Source of the DNA: JAFAGX01 sp963759875
Lineage (GTDB): Bacteria; Acidobacteriota; Terriglobia; Terriglobales; Acidobacteriaceae
Direction of reading: 5' to 3'
Length of the DNA stretch: 64,000 nt
Assembly (NCBI GenBank): GCA_963759875.1
Contig: CAVXBB010000015.1
Span: forward strand, 558,001-622,000
The notes under the pieces are model-generated. The model ran no database searches, was not told the origin of the DNA, and worked only from the letters and a program-made list of their open reading frames with translations. Both the position numbers and the translations under genes were made by a program. Within the stretch, counting starts at the first letter, position 1; each line of letters begins with the position of its first letter. Shown in pieces: positions 1 through 8,787 of the stretch.

Positions 1-141
1 TCCGCGCTGGTGGAGACCTTAGAGGTTCCAACCTGCCCTGCGACAGTACCATCCAAAGGTTCACTAGGTGCGGTGGACCGTCCCTGGGCAGGCTGATAGC
101 GCCCGAAGCTATTTAGCCGCCTGGGGACGGCAGATTAAGCA
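1..141. other. Non-coding stretch with long hairpin
   Basis: No ORF is supported here. Positions 78-100 and 108-130 form a nearly continuous stem of about 20 pairs with two small bulges and a 7-nt loop (101-107); the outer arms are CCGTCCC and GGGACGG. The stem lies just past the stop of the leftward methyltransferase gene. It has no clear U-tract on the leftward side, so a plain intrinsic terminator is not proven. The sequence to its left is also rich in short pairing segments and runs off the window edge, so this could be one end of a structured RNA (6S-like or other). I could not match it to a known RNA class. Confidence 0.35.
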
Positions 142-915
142 TTATTTCCTTCCTCTATAGAGTCCCGCAATACCGAAGGTGTATGGGGTCCATGAGACCT
201 CGCGAAAACCCGCCTGCCGCATGCGATGGAGCATTTCTTGGGGATCAGGAAAGCGCGCCACGGACTCCGGCAAATACTGATATGGACCCTTTACTCCGGA
301 AATGAGCGTGCCGAGCACTGGCAGCACCCGCTTGAAATACAGTCTATATAGCTTTCCAGTCACACCCGCGGGCTCACCGAAATCGAGGATGCCACATTCT
401 CCTCCCGGCTTCAGCAGACGCACAATTTCGCACAATCCGGCATTGTAGTCGGCCAAATTACGGAATCCGAAGGCCGAAGTTATGAGATCGAACTCGCCAT
501 GTTTGAAAGGCAGATTGAGTGCGTCGGCTTCGATCCAGTGCAGTGGAGTTGCACGGGATTTCTGCTGAGCTCGTTGCAGCATGGCATGCGAGAAATCAGC
601 GCCAAGAATGCGGTTGCTGGAAAGCGCCGCTTCGCGGAACAAAGCGAATGTCATCTCGCCCGTGCCACAACAGAGATCCAGCACGCATGAATTCGGCCGG
701 CACAAGATGAAGCTGAAAGTTCGTGCCGCGCGTCGCCACCACAGGCGATCAACGTTGAATGACAGCAAGTGATTCAGAAGGTCGTACCGTGGTGCAATGG
801 AAGTAAACATCTCGCGAACTGCGTCGGCAGCGGCAGTCCCGCGTCTCCCGCCGAGAGCGGTTCCGATCACCGTAACTTTATTTCCGTTGCTCACAAGCAG
901 GATCCAGTCGCACAA
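142..915 (-). CDS. menG: Demethylmenaquinone/ubiquinone C-methyltransferase (UbiE/MenG)
   Basis: 257 aa, class I SAM-dependent methyltransferase that adds the ring C-methyl group in menaquinone (or ubiquinone) synthesis. The UbiE signature APRYDLLNHLLS is at about residues 41-52 and the SAM-binding motif LDLCCGTGE at about 79-87, followed by an acidic ADFS segment and the late FGFRNL motif typical of the family. The first 30 residues precede the usual family start, so a later start is possible. It starts 10 nt after the aroB stop, indicating one transcript. A menaquinone role fits the complex I genes in this window and the likely phylum, but the sequence alone cannot separate MenG from UbiE. 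Confidence 0.9.
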   Translation of the reverse strand: MCDWILLVSNGNKVTVIGTALGGRRGTAAADAVREMFTSIAPRYDLLNHLLSFNVDRLWWRRAARTFSFILCRPNSCVLDLCCGTGEMTFALFREAALSSNRILGADFSHAMLQRAQQKSRATPLHWIEADALNLPFKHGEFDLITSAFGFRNLADYNAGLCEIVRLLKPGGECGILDFGEPAGVTGKLYRLYFKRVLPVLGTLISGVKGPYQYLPESVARFPDPQEMLHRMRQAGFREVSWTPYTFGIAGLYRGRK

Positions 916-924
916 ATGTACGTC

Positions 925-2055
925 TCAGCTCCGTGCGCGCATCTTCTCTGATGAGTTCCTTTGAGACAGCCTGCGCAAAGATTCCAGCGACTTTTTGATG
1001 ATATGTTGCGGAACGCCGTTCGCGATTTCGACCTCTCCGATGGCCCGGGGAAGCACGAAATGTACGAGCCCGTTACGGGTTTTCTTATCTGTTTGCAAAA
1101 GCTTGAGGAGGCCACCATTCCGCGCGTCCACTTTGGGCAGAGCGCCCAGGCTAAGCACCGCTTCAGTGATTCTCTTCTGTGTAACGGAATCACAATGTTC
1201 CGTTTCTTCTGCAATCTGAGCGGCGGCAATCATTCCCCACGCCACAGCTTCACCGTGCAAAAAACGCCGATACCCAGATTCCGCTTCAAGTGCGTGGCCG
1301 ATGGTGTGTCCGAAATTCAACACGCGGCGTAAACCACTTTCCCGCTCGTCCGCGGCCACAACTTTCGCTTTCAGTTCGACAGATTCACCGATTACCCATT
1401 CCAACTTCGCGAGATCGTTGCGCAATGTGTTCAGATTTGCTGTTTCAAGGCAGCGGAACAGTTGGGGATTACCAATTACCCCACATTTCAGAGATTCATA
1501 TAAGCCCGCGCGAAACTCGCGGCCCGGCAATGTGGAGAGAACGTCGGGATCAATCAGCACGGCGAGAGGTTGGTGAAACGTTCCCAGCAAATTCTTCCCG
1601 CGTCGCAGGTTGACGCCGGTTTTACCGCCGATGGACGCGTCCACTTGGGCGAGGACGGTTGTCGGAACGTGAATCAACCGCACACCTCGCGTGTAAAGCG
1701 ATGCGAGCAGGCCGGCGACATCGCCTACTACACCGCCCCCGAACGCCAGAATCACGGAATCACGATCCGCTCCATGCCGTGCCAGTCCCTCAGCCAGTTT
1801 CTCGACTGTGGCAATTTTTTTATAAGGTTCACCGTCCGGCATCTCGATCATTCTTGCGCGAAAACCACACTTGGAGAGAGACCCCAGCAGTTTCTTACCC
1901 CAGCGGCGCCGTACTGGTGGAACGGTGACCACGAAGAGCGCAGAATCCGCGCCCTTCAGAACTTCGGATACACACTCGCCCGCGTGCTGCAGTAGACCAC
2001 TTTCGATGAAAGCAGTGTAGGGGCGGGGTGAAACCGCAATTTCAACGCGCGTCAT
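925..2055 (-). CDS. aroB: 3-dehydroquinate synthase
   Basis: 376 aa, converts DAHP to 3-dehydroquinate in the shikimate pathway, cytosolic, NAD and divalent metal dependent. The nucleotide-binding GGGVVGDVAG stretch is near residue 107, the substrate/NAD segment GGKTGVN follows near 145, and the metal-binding histidines lie in HTIGHALE and HGEAVAWGM. Length is normal for the family. It is the upstream member of a two-gene leftward unit with the methyltransferase. No fusion or truncation is seen. Confidence 0.95.
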   Translation of the reverse strand: MTRVEIAVSPRPYTAFIESGLLQHAGECVSEVLKGADSALFVVTVPPVRRRWGKKLLGSLSKCGFRARMIEMPDGEPYKKIATVEKLAEGLARHGADRDSVILAFGGGVVGDVAGLLASLYTRGVRLIHVPTTVLAQVDASIGGKTGVNLRRGKNLLGTFHQPLAVLIDPDVLSTLPGREFRAGLYESLKCGVIGNPQLFRCLETANLNTLRNDLAKLEWVIGESVELKAKVVAADERESGLRRVLNFGHTIGHALEAESGYRRFLHGEAVAWGMIAAAQIAEETEHCDSVTQKRITEAVLSLGALPKVDARNGGLLKLLQTDKKTRNGLVHFVLPRAIGEVEIANGVPQHIIKKSLESLRRLSQRNSSEKMRARS

Positions 2056-2109
2056 GCAAAGCCATCATAACGTACTGCGCGTACCCTTCATGCATTCAGG
2101 CAAGCAAAG

Positions 2110-3018
2110 CTAGGACGCTTGCGGCTTCGGATGCGCGATGGAAATCAAGACGGATGCCAGCAGGATTCCCGCAACTGCTGCCAGGGTCGCACCAGTTGGG
2201 ATGCGGTAGTAGTCAGAAACTAACATCTTGCCGCCCACAAAGATTAAGACCAGCGAAAGCCCATAGTGAAGATAATGAAAAATCTCTATCACGCGCGCCA
2301 GCAGAAAAAACAGTGACCGCAGGCCGAGGACGGCGAGCACATTCGAGGTGTACGCGATCAGCGTATTCAATGTGACGGCCAGAACAGCCGGAATCGAATC
2401 GGTCGCGAAAAGTACGTCCGTGCTCTCAACTACCAGCAACACGACAAGCAATGGTGTCGCAAGGATCCGCGATCTCCTGACAAGAAAATGTTCTCCTTCG
2501 TAATTGGCGGTCACTGGAACGAACCGTCGAAACAAGCGAAGCACGGCATTGCTCTCCGGTTGCACGCCTGCATCCCCCCTGGTCCACAGCCTGAATCCGC
2601 TGTAGATGAGGAAAGCACCAAAGGCATAGGTCATCCAATGAAAGGCGTGCATAAGCCTTATTCCAACCACAATGAAAACGCCGCGCATGATGATGGCGCC
2701 CACAACTCCCCAGGACAAGACCTTGTGTTGAAGTTCTCCGGGTACCTGAAAATAGCGAAAAATAATCAGAAAAAGAAAAACATTGTCGACGCTGAGAGAA
2801 AACTCGACCAGATAACCAGCGGAAAATTCGAGAGCGGCTTGTTCCCCCCCCCGAAAGTACATCAACACTGCGAACCCCACGGCGACAATAATCCAAGTCA
2901 CGCTCCAGGCGAATGCCTGGCGCAGACTCAGTTCACGTGCGGGCCGGTTGAAAATGAACACATCCACTATCAATATGGCCAGCACGAAAAGGTTGAAGAA
3001 AATCCAGAAGGCTAGCAA
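2110..3018 (-). CDS. TerC/Alx family integral membrane protein
   Basis: 302 aa, polytopic inner-membrane protein with about 8-9 hydrophobic segments. The family hallmark EFSLSVDNVFLF lies near residues 72-83 and a second acidic DSIPAVLA motif in the later half, both proposed metal-ion sites in TerC/Alx (manganese or calcium efflux). The reading frame opens with TTG; an in-frame TGA a short distance upstream rules out a longer form and the next Met is far inside, so TTG is the best start even though no good Shine-Dalgarno sequence precedes it. I searched upstream for a yybP-ykoY manganese riboswitch and saw none. Confidence 0.85.
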   Translation of the reverse strand: MLAFWIFFNLFVLAILIVDVFIFNRPARELSLRQAFAWSVTWIIVAVGFAVLMYFRGGEQAALEFSAGYLVEFSLSVDNVFLFLIIFRYFQVPGELQHKVLSWGVVGAIIMRGVFIVVGIRLMHAFHWMTYAFGAFLIYSGFRLWTRGDAGVQPESNAVLRLFRRFVPVTANYEGEHFLVRRSRILATPLLVVLLVVESTDVLFATDSIPAVLAVTLNTLIAYTSNVLAVLGLRSLFFLLARVIEIFHYLHYGLSLVLIFVGGKMLVSDYYRIPTGATLAAVAGILLASVLISIAHPKPQAS

Positions 3019-3142
3019 AGGAGGGCCTGAAGGGATGGTTCATTTTCCAATCGATGATCTGCCATTGGCACAGGAACTTTAGCAAGTTTTTAGAAATGCT
3101 GCATCAGAACATAAAAACCGAAAAGAGAGTGAGACCGAACAG

Positions 3143-3170
3143 AAAAAAGGCCAAGCCACGGGGCTTGGCC
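3143..3170 (-). terminator. Rho-independent terminator of the SYLF gene
   Basis: Read leftward, a 9-bp perfect stem (GGCCAAGCC with GGCTTGGCC) with a short loop is followed directly by six U residues. It begins about 20 nt past the stop of the SYLF gene at 3192. This is a textbook intrinsic terminator and separates that gene from the TerC gene. Confidence 0.9.
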
Positions 3171-3191
3171 GAGGTGCGGTTTGAAAATCAG

Positions 3192-4016
3192 TTAACGTCC
3201 GGTTGTGCTGGCAGTCGTACTATTTCCTCCCGGCGCCGCGCTACCCTGCTTCGTGGGAGTGTTAGGCAAATATTTGGCGACTGTGGCCAGAAATTCATGA
3301 CTGCCTTTAGGTGCGGGAACGTCACCGTACAGGATGGTTTTGAATGGAACCATCTTGCCGTAGAGAAGCCGAGTTTCGTCTTTGTCCTGTGTAACTGCGG
3401 CGCCGTTCAGATTGATGCCGGCGAACAGTCCGCGGGCGCGGGAATAGCTCAGTATCTCGGACTTCATCTTCCAGTCGGTGTCGGCGCCGGCATCGCGTCC
3501 TACCGGGCCGGCAGCGGCAGAGGCGCTTGCGCCTAACTTGAACTTGGATCCCAGCAGGTCGTCCATGCCTTTCTGGTTCATGACCATCAGAATCAGCTCG
3601 ACGGATTGGCCCCCGAGCTGCAGGCCCCAGCTTCCGCCGGTAATCGAAATGGGAGCGGGTGCGCTCCAGCCATGCTGTGTACGGCAGGTCGCAACGCCTT
3701 TTCCGTGGCTGCCTCCGAATCCGATGGCGATTCGGATCATCGAGGGGATAATTGCGATGCAGCGGGCGTCGCTCAGAACTTTGTCCGGGATCGACTTGTC
3801 AGGCGTGCCCATCACTTCGGTAAGCACAGCGGCAGCGTTATCCATGCGCTTGACCACATCCGGCTGATCGCTGCTGGTCGCGGCGCTGGATTTGGTACTG
3901 TTGCTGCTATTCTGGCTGTCGGTATCATTCTGGGCCCACCCCAGGGTGCCCAATGTCAGCAGTATGGTGCCCAAGATCAGGAAATACTTCGTGAAGCCAA
4001 ATCGTGTGAATTTCAT
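3192..4016 (-). CDS. SYLF-domain (Ysc84-like) lipid-binding exported protein
   Basis: 274 aa from the chosen ATG at 4016. This start gives a clear signal peptide (hydrophobic run ending in TLGWAQ) and has an AAAAGG ribosome site; the 24 extra upstream residues look non-coding. After a Ser/Thr/Asn-rich linker, the SYLF (DUF500) domain covers about residues 50-250: SDARCIAIIPS, a Gly-rich IGFGGSHGKG segment and SRARGLFAGINLNG are recognisable. In eukaryotes SYLF domains bind phosphoinositides; the bacterial role is unknown. Monocistronic, with its own terminator. Confidence 0.85.
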   Translation of the reverse strand: MKFTRFGFTKYFLILGTILLTLGTLGWAQNDTDSQNSSNSTKSSAATSSDQPDVVKRMDNAAAVLTEVMGTPDKSIPDKVLSDARCIAIIPSMIRIAIGFGGSHGKGVATCRTQHGWSAPAPISITGGSWGLQLGGQSVELILMVMNQKGMDDLLGSKFKLGASASAAAGPVGRDAGADTDWKMKSEILSYSRARGLFAGINLNGAAVTQDKDETRLLYGKMVPFKTILYGDVPAPKGSHEFLATVAKYLPNTPTKQGSAAPGGNSTTASTTGR

Positions 4017-4165
4017 TCGCGGACCTTTTCTGTGCTCGTCCGAGCACTGAGAATACGTTCGTATCGCTTCGCATAATAAAGCTGACATTCACATGCTACT
4101 ATCCGGTCGAGTATGTAGTTTGAACGAGCGGCGGCTTCAAAACGGCAAGTGAGAAGCTGGAAGAG

Positions 4166-6322
4166 CTATTTGAAGACCACCTGAAGATCGCCCTGTTTCT
4201 CGAGCACTTCGAGGCGTACGGTGCCGGCGTGGCGTTCCAGAAGAAGGTCAAGGCGGTTATTTGCGATACGGAGGTCCCGAATCCAGAGCTGGGGAATGCC
4301 ATCCGGCAGGTATGGGCGATCGAAGATCAATTTGCGGGAGTGGCCGTCAATGGAGATACCAAGACACGCCTGCAGCAGCATAAATACTGCACCGGCGGCC
4401 CATGCCTGAGGTGAACACGCCACAGGGTAAAGAGTAGGCCCTTGGCCTGCCCGGCGTTCAAGGCCGCAGAACAATTCAGGAAGCCGATGCAGGTCGACGA
4501 AGCTGCTGACGTCCAGCAAGCCCATCAGGATGCGGCCTGCAAGGTCGCCACATTCATAGCGGGCCAGACCGGCCGCAATCAAGGCATTGTCATGGGGCCA
4601 TACCGAACCATTGTGATAAGAGAGCGGATTGTATCGCGACTCTTCGCAAGCGACTGTGCGTACTCCCCATCCAGTAAAGAAGTCCCGGCTCAGCAGCGTA
4701 TGCGCGACCAATTGCGCCCGCTGCGGGCTCGCAATGCCGCTAAGCAGGCAATGTCCCGGATTGGAAGTACGCACACGGCACAGCCGCTTGTGACCATCCA
4801 ATGCGAGCGCGTAAGTGGAAAGATCTTCGCACCAGAAAGCCTCTTCGAATTTTTGCTGCAACTCGGCGGCTTGCTGTTCAAGACTGGTGGCGCGTTGCTG
4901 ATCGCCAAAGCTGGCGATCAGTTTGGCGGCTGCTCGTTTCGCTGCATAAACGTAACCCTGCACTTCACAGAGCGCGATGGGGGGCTCAGCAATTTCGCCG
5001 TTTGCATGGAAAATTGAATCGTTGGAATCCTTCCAACCTTGTTGAACAAGGCCCTTGCTGCCATGGCGAACGTACTCGACGAACCCATCTCCGTCCACAT
5101 CGCCGTACTTATCAATCCACTGCAGCGCCAAGTCAATGTGGGGCAGTAATTCCTGCAGAAAGTCGCGATCGCAGGTCGTGTCAAAATAGGCGCCGGCGAG
5201 AACGATGAATAGTGGCGTAGCATCTACGCTGCCGTAATAACGGCCAAAGGGGACCTCGCCAACACGCGCCATTTCCCCGCGGCGCATCTCGTGCAGAATC
5301 TTTCCAGGCTCGGCTTCCGATTCCGCATTGATCTCAGTTGCCTGGGTCGACGCCAGGTACTGCAGAACTCCTTTAGCAATTCGCGGTACGATCCACAGTA
5401 ATTCCAGCGCAGTGATAATTCCGTCTCGGCCAAAAACGGTGCTGAACCACGGCACGCCGGCGTACGGGTAATCGGTCTCGGGGTTGCCGAGCATCATCAT
5501 CTGGACGTCTGCCGCGGACCGTTGCACCCACCGCGTGAAGCGATCATTGGAGCTGGAGATCCTGCACATGCCGGATGAGAACGCGCTGCGCTCGCTTTCT
5601 CTAGCCAACTCAGCTCTGCTGTACCCAGTTGAATGGCTTTGAGCTTTGGGATCACAGGAGAGCACCAGATAAAATTCGGCGGATTTCTTAGGGCGCAGCG
5701 AAGTTTCAAAGCGCAGTTCCGTAGAACTGATCCGCACCGGCGCAGGGTGACATTCGATCCTCGTTTGCCGAACTTTATGATCAAGGCCTTCGTAGGAGAG
5801 CAAGATTGAGTCGGCCGCAACCTTGTCTTCCATACGGCGGCCTCTTTTTTCGCGGCGCGTTCCACGTACCTCGAAGATGTCAGCGAAATCGGCGGCAAAG
5901 GCTATTCGGAGCGGAATCTCGAGCGTGGAAAGGCCGTAATTAACAATCTTCAGTTCTTCGTAGCAAACGCCTTGCCAGAGGAAGCGCGAACGCAAAAGAT
6001 GAACTGTGCCGCGCGGAACCACCACCTCTTCACCACAGGTTACGTCCACATTCGCGAGGTCCGCTGTAAAAACAGAGTTGTCTGATTTGACCGTGGAACT
6101 TAATAGTAGAGGTCGCAAGTCCCACAAGGAGAGCGCTAGTTCGGAAACAAAGCGCGTTTCCTGAAAGTAAATGCCTTGTTCGCCCAGGCCAAAGGGTTCG
6201 ATGTCGCCATGCCGGTCAAACACGGCGAACATCTCACCATATTTCAATACCCGGGTGCGATCTTCAGAGGGCGAAGACCGGGTGGCTATGTAGTACTGCT
6301 GGGAGATGCTAACTTCATCCAA
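4166..6322 (-). CDS. Glycogen-debranching-type amylo-alpha-1,6-glucosidase
   Basis: 718 aa. The N-terminal third (about 20-230) matches the bacterial glycogen debranching enzyme N-terminal domain (GEMFAVFDRHGDIEPFG opening), and the rest (about 270-700) is an alpha/alpha-toroid of the GDE C-terminal type, with PWFSTVFGRDGIITALE and the late YHNGSVWPHDNALIAAG motif carrying acidic residues expected at the active site. It should cleave alpha-1,6 branches or act on related oligosaccharides. No signal peptide, so probably cytosolic. Its start lies 37 nt inside the preceding glycosyltransferase gene, so the two are almost certainly co-translated. Confidence 0.85.
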   Translation of the reverse strand: MDEVSISQQYYIATRSSPSEDRTRVLKYGEMFAVFDRHGDIEPFGLGEQGIYFQETRFVSELALSLWDLRPLLLSSTVKSDNSVFTADLANVDVTCGEEVVVPRGTVHLLRSRFLWQGVCYEELKIVNYGLSTLEIPLRIAFAADFADIFEVRGTRREKRGRRMEDKVAADSILLSYEGLDHKVRQTRIECHPAPVRISSTELRFETSLRPKKSAEFYLVLSCDPKAQSHSTGYSRAELARESERSAFSSGMCRISSSNDRFTRWVQRSAADVQMMMLGNPETDYPYAGVPWFSTVFGRDGIITALELLWIVPRIAKGVLQYLASTQATEINAESEAEPGKILHEMRRGEMARVGEVPFGRYYGSVDATPLFIVLAGAYFDTTCDRDFLQELLPHIDLALQWIDKYGDVDGDGFVEYVRHGSKGLVQQGWKDSNDSIFHANGEIAEPPIALCEVQGYVYAAKRAAAKLIASFGDQQRATSLEQQAAELQQKFEEAFWCEDLSTYALALDGHKRLCRVRTSNPGHCLLSGIASPQRAQLVAHTLLSRDFFTGWGVRTVACEESRYNPLSYHNGSVWPHDNALIAAGLARYECGDLAGRILMGLLDVSSFVDLHRLPELFCGLERRAGQGPTLYPVACSPQAWAAGAVFMLLQACLGISIDGHSRKLIFDRPYLPDGIPQLWIRDLRIANNRLDLLLERHAGTVRLEVLEKQGDLQVVFK

Positions 6323-7383
6323 CTCAAATCTCCGTCGCTAAGGGTGAGAGCTGCAGGTTCGCTCTTTAGAATTCGATTGTAGATTGCCAGGTAGTCTTGC
6401 GCCATGCGTTTCACGGTGAAACGTTGTTCGAAACGGAGCCGGCAAATCCCTCGATCGATGTTGTCGATTTTATCGACAGCTCTGACAGCTTGCTCAACGT
6501 CATGAACCAGAAAACCAGTAATCCCATCTTCGATCAGCTCAGGCACCGAGCCAAACGGGTAAGCAATTACTGGAACTCCGCAGGCCATGGTCTCGATCAA
6601 TACGATGCCGAAAGGCTCCGGCCAATTAATAGGAAAAAGCAGAGCTGCTGCGTTCCCCAAAAAATCATTCTTCTCATGATGGCCGATTTCGCCGATGAAT
6701 TCGATCAAAGGATGGTTGAGTTCGGGCTTGATTTGCGTGTTAAAAAAATCAACGTCCGCTTTATCAATTTTCGCGGCGATCTTCAGCGGCATACCCACAC
6801 GTTTTGCAATCTCTATGGCATCCGGCAGCCCTTTCTCGGGCGAGGTCCGGCCCAAGAATGCCAGGTAGTTTCCCTTGGTCGCAGAGGGCCGCAAAGTCTT
6901 CTCCGGCATTCCGTGATAGACAGTGCCTCGCCAGTTGATCCAAGGCAACGGCGCGCGCTGAGCGTCGGAAATAGAAATGACCGGCATTTCGGAAAACATC
7001 TGGTACACAGGAACAAGGTCAGCAAGATCGAGGCGTCCGTGCAAAGTAGTCACCTGGCGAACCTGCTCGCGGCGGCTCACGGGATAGTGCATGTAATCGA
7101 TATGAAAATGGATTAGGTCGAAGTTGTCCCTCTCCTCAAGAACCTGCTCGAGAAGGACCATGTGGTGAGCGAAATGATCAACGGAAGCCTTGTTGAGACG
7201 CAGAGATTGCGGACAAGCCGGCACCAGCCGCGCGGTGGTGAGAGAATCTCCGCTGGCGAAAAGTGTTACATCATGACCGAGCCTAACTAATTCTTCCGTA
7301 AGCCAGGACACCACTCGTTCAGTGCCCCCGTAGAGTTTTGGCGGGACGCTCTCAAAAAGTGGCGCAACCTGTGCAATTCTCAT
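6286..7383 (-). CDS. GT4-family glycosyltransferase
   Basis: 365 aa from the ATG giving MRIAQVAPL, which is the usual beginning of the N-terminal Rossmann domain; nine upstream residues are excluded. GT-B fold of glycosyltransferase family 4: PPKLYGGTERVVSWL near the N terminus, FLGRTSPEKGLPDAI at the start of the C-terminal domain, and the donor-binding EPFGIVLIETMACGVPVIA segment with the two Glu residues near 265-273. Predicted to add a sugar from a nucleotide-activated donor with retention. It overlaps the debranching gene; such pairs are common in acidobacterial and proteobacterial carbohydrate operons. Donor and acceptor are not readable. Confidence 0.88.
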   Translation of the reverse strand: MRIAQVAPLFESVPPKLYGGTERVVSWLTEELVRLGHDVTLFASGDSLTTARLVPACPQSLRLNKASVDHFAHHMVLLEQVLEERDNFDLIHFHIDYMHYPVSRREQVRQVTTLHGRLDLADLVPVYQMFSEMPVISISDAQRAPLPWINWRGTVYHGMPEKTLRPSATKGNYLAFLGRTSPEKGLPDAIEIAKRVGMPLKIAAKIDKADVDFFNTQIKPELNHPLIEFIGEIGHHEKNDFLGNAAALLFPINWPEPFGIVLIETMACGVPVIAYPFGSVPELIEDGITGFLVHDVEQAVRAVDKIDNIDRGICRLRFEQRFTVKRMAQDYLAIYNRILKSEPAALTLSDGDLSWMKLASPSSTT

Positions 7384-7597
7384 TACGCTTCCTCCTTTGG
7401 CGAGACACACCTGTGGCGGACAGTTCGTCGGGTTGTAGCAAAACAGAGATGTTTTCTAGGAGGCGAAGATCACCCGTATGTCCAGCTCACGTCCAAGAGG
7501 TTAGTGCGGTGTCCCACGCAAACAGTCTACTGCCGTCTATCGCTGCCATCTATCGGGTACATTATGTATCTCGCGAGTGCTACGCTGCGTTCAGGCG

Positions 7598-8731
7598 CTA
7601 CCAAATTCCCTTATCGCTCCCGGTCAGATGGCTGGCAACGAGTGCAGAAACAGCAAGCGGCGGAAGCAAGGGCAGACGGCACATCGCGCGCATATCCAGA
7701 TTGCGGCCTGCTCGCAGCAGTTGGGCGCCGTAAAGGCCCGCTGCCGGCAGTTTGGGTACGCGCAGAAATCCATTCTCAAATTGCACACGCAGATGAGATG
7801 CATAAGCGGATTCCACAACTTCGGCGGGAAGTTCGACCATGCCACCATGCGAGTTCACGTAATGAGCGACTAGGAAAAGGAAACTGGCCACACCCCGCCA
7901 AATTCCACCGAGATCTGCGGCCTTGCGAAGCTGCACGAAATCCAGTTCATTTCTCTGTAGTAGCGCAGCAACATCAGCCATATCACAAAGGCGGAAATAA
8001 AAATGGCGGTACATGCGCTGCAACGTGGAAATTACGACTCGTTCTTCGGGCGCGGGTACGAAGAAACTTCGGCCGGCAATGGTCTTAGTGACGCGCCGCT
8101 CTACTACCCGTTGTGCGAGCTTGTTGTGCTCGCCGGTTTGGCCGAGATAGCGAACATGAATCTCCACCAGTTTGGGTAGCCCCGGTACCTGAAAATTCCA
8201 CTTATGGGCAAGGCGGTCACCCCAGCTCCGCTCGGCAGGGGTGGCCTGGAACTGGTGCCACATTACAGTTTCGACATTCTGTTCATGAGCCGTGGTGTAC
8301 AGGTCGAGGTCTGAGCCAAGATCGGGCCAGTGGTCGAGAGATTTTATAACTGCGACTCGGCAGCCGTGTGACTCGAGTGCGCGGCAAATTTCTTCGAGAA
8401 CTTGCAAGGCATGATCGGTCCGGGCGCGCTCAGTGGCAAGAATATACTCATACCAGCTTTCCCCGAATTTGCTTTCTTGCAGGAGAGAGAGCGCGCGAAC
8501 GATTACATGGTGGGTATTGGCGAGCTCGATAAATTCGTTTCGCTCCTTGCCCTCCAGAGCCGAGATGAACTCAAGCTCCGGCTGAAGAGAGTTCCGATTC
8601 GGAAGCGGCTGATCAAAGCTTCCGAAATAACCTTGAAATAGCACTCTTGAGAGGATGTCGACCGGTTCCTCAGTCTCCAATTTCGAAGTCAATTCTGGTT
8701 CGGCAATCATTACGGGGCTCCCAAACAGCAA
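7598..8731 (-). CDS. Uncharacterised nucleotidyltransferase-family protein
   Basis: 377 aa, possibly 370 if the second Met at 8710 is the start. The centre holds VIKSLDHWPDLGSDLDLY (about residues 148-165), the GSDLDL pair of metal-binding acidic residues of the minimal nucleotidyltransferase fold (NTP_transf_5-like). The N- and C-terminal helical parts have no motifs I recognise. Proteins of this class recur in bacterial exopolysaccharide loci without known substrate. It lies in the leftward chain about 57 nt after the GH99-like gene and 215 nt before the glycosyltransferase. Function beyond nucleotidyl transfer is unknown. Confidence 0.65.
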   Translation of the reverse strand: MLFGSPVMIAEPELTSKLETEEPVDILSRVLFQGYFGSFDQPLPNRNSLQPELEFISALEGKERNEFIELANTHHVIVRALSLLQESKFGESWYEYILATERARTDHALQVLEEICRALESHGCRVAVIKSLDHWPDLGSDLDLYTTAHEQNVETVMWHQFQATPAERSWGDRLAHKWNFQVPGLPKLVEIHVRYLGQTGEHNKLAQRVVERRVTKTIAGRSFFVPAPEERVVISTLQRMYRHFYFRLCDMADVAALLQRNELDFVQLRKAADLGGIWRGVASFLFLVAHYVNSHGGMVELPAEVVESAYASHLRVQFENGFLRVPKLPAAGLYGAQLLRAGRNLDMRAMCRLPLLPPLAVSALVASHLTGSDKGIW

Positions 8732-8787
8732 CTTGGATGGGAGAAAACCGAATTTTCGTTGTCACGCTAGCAAAATTGACAAGTGCC

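Noticed and set aside
3019..3142. Manganese (yybP-ykoY) riboswitch before the TerC gene
   Set aside because: Expected conserved loops were not found; the only strong hairpin is the terminator of the upstream gene.
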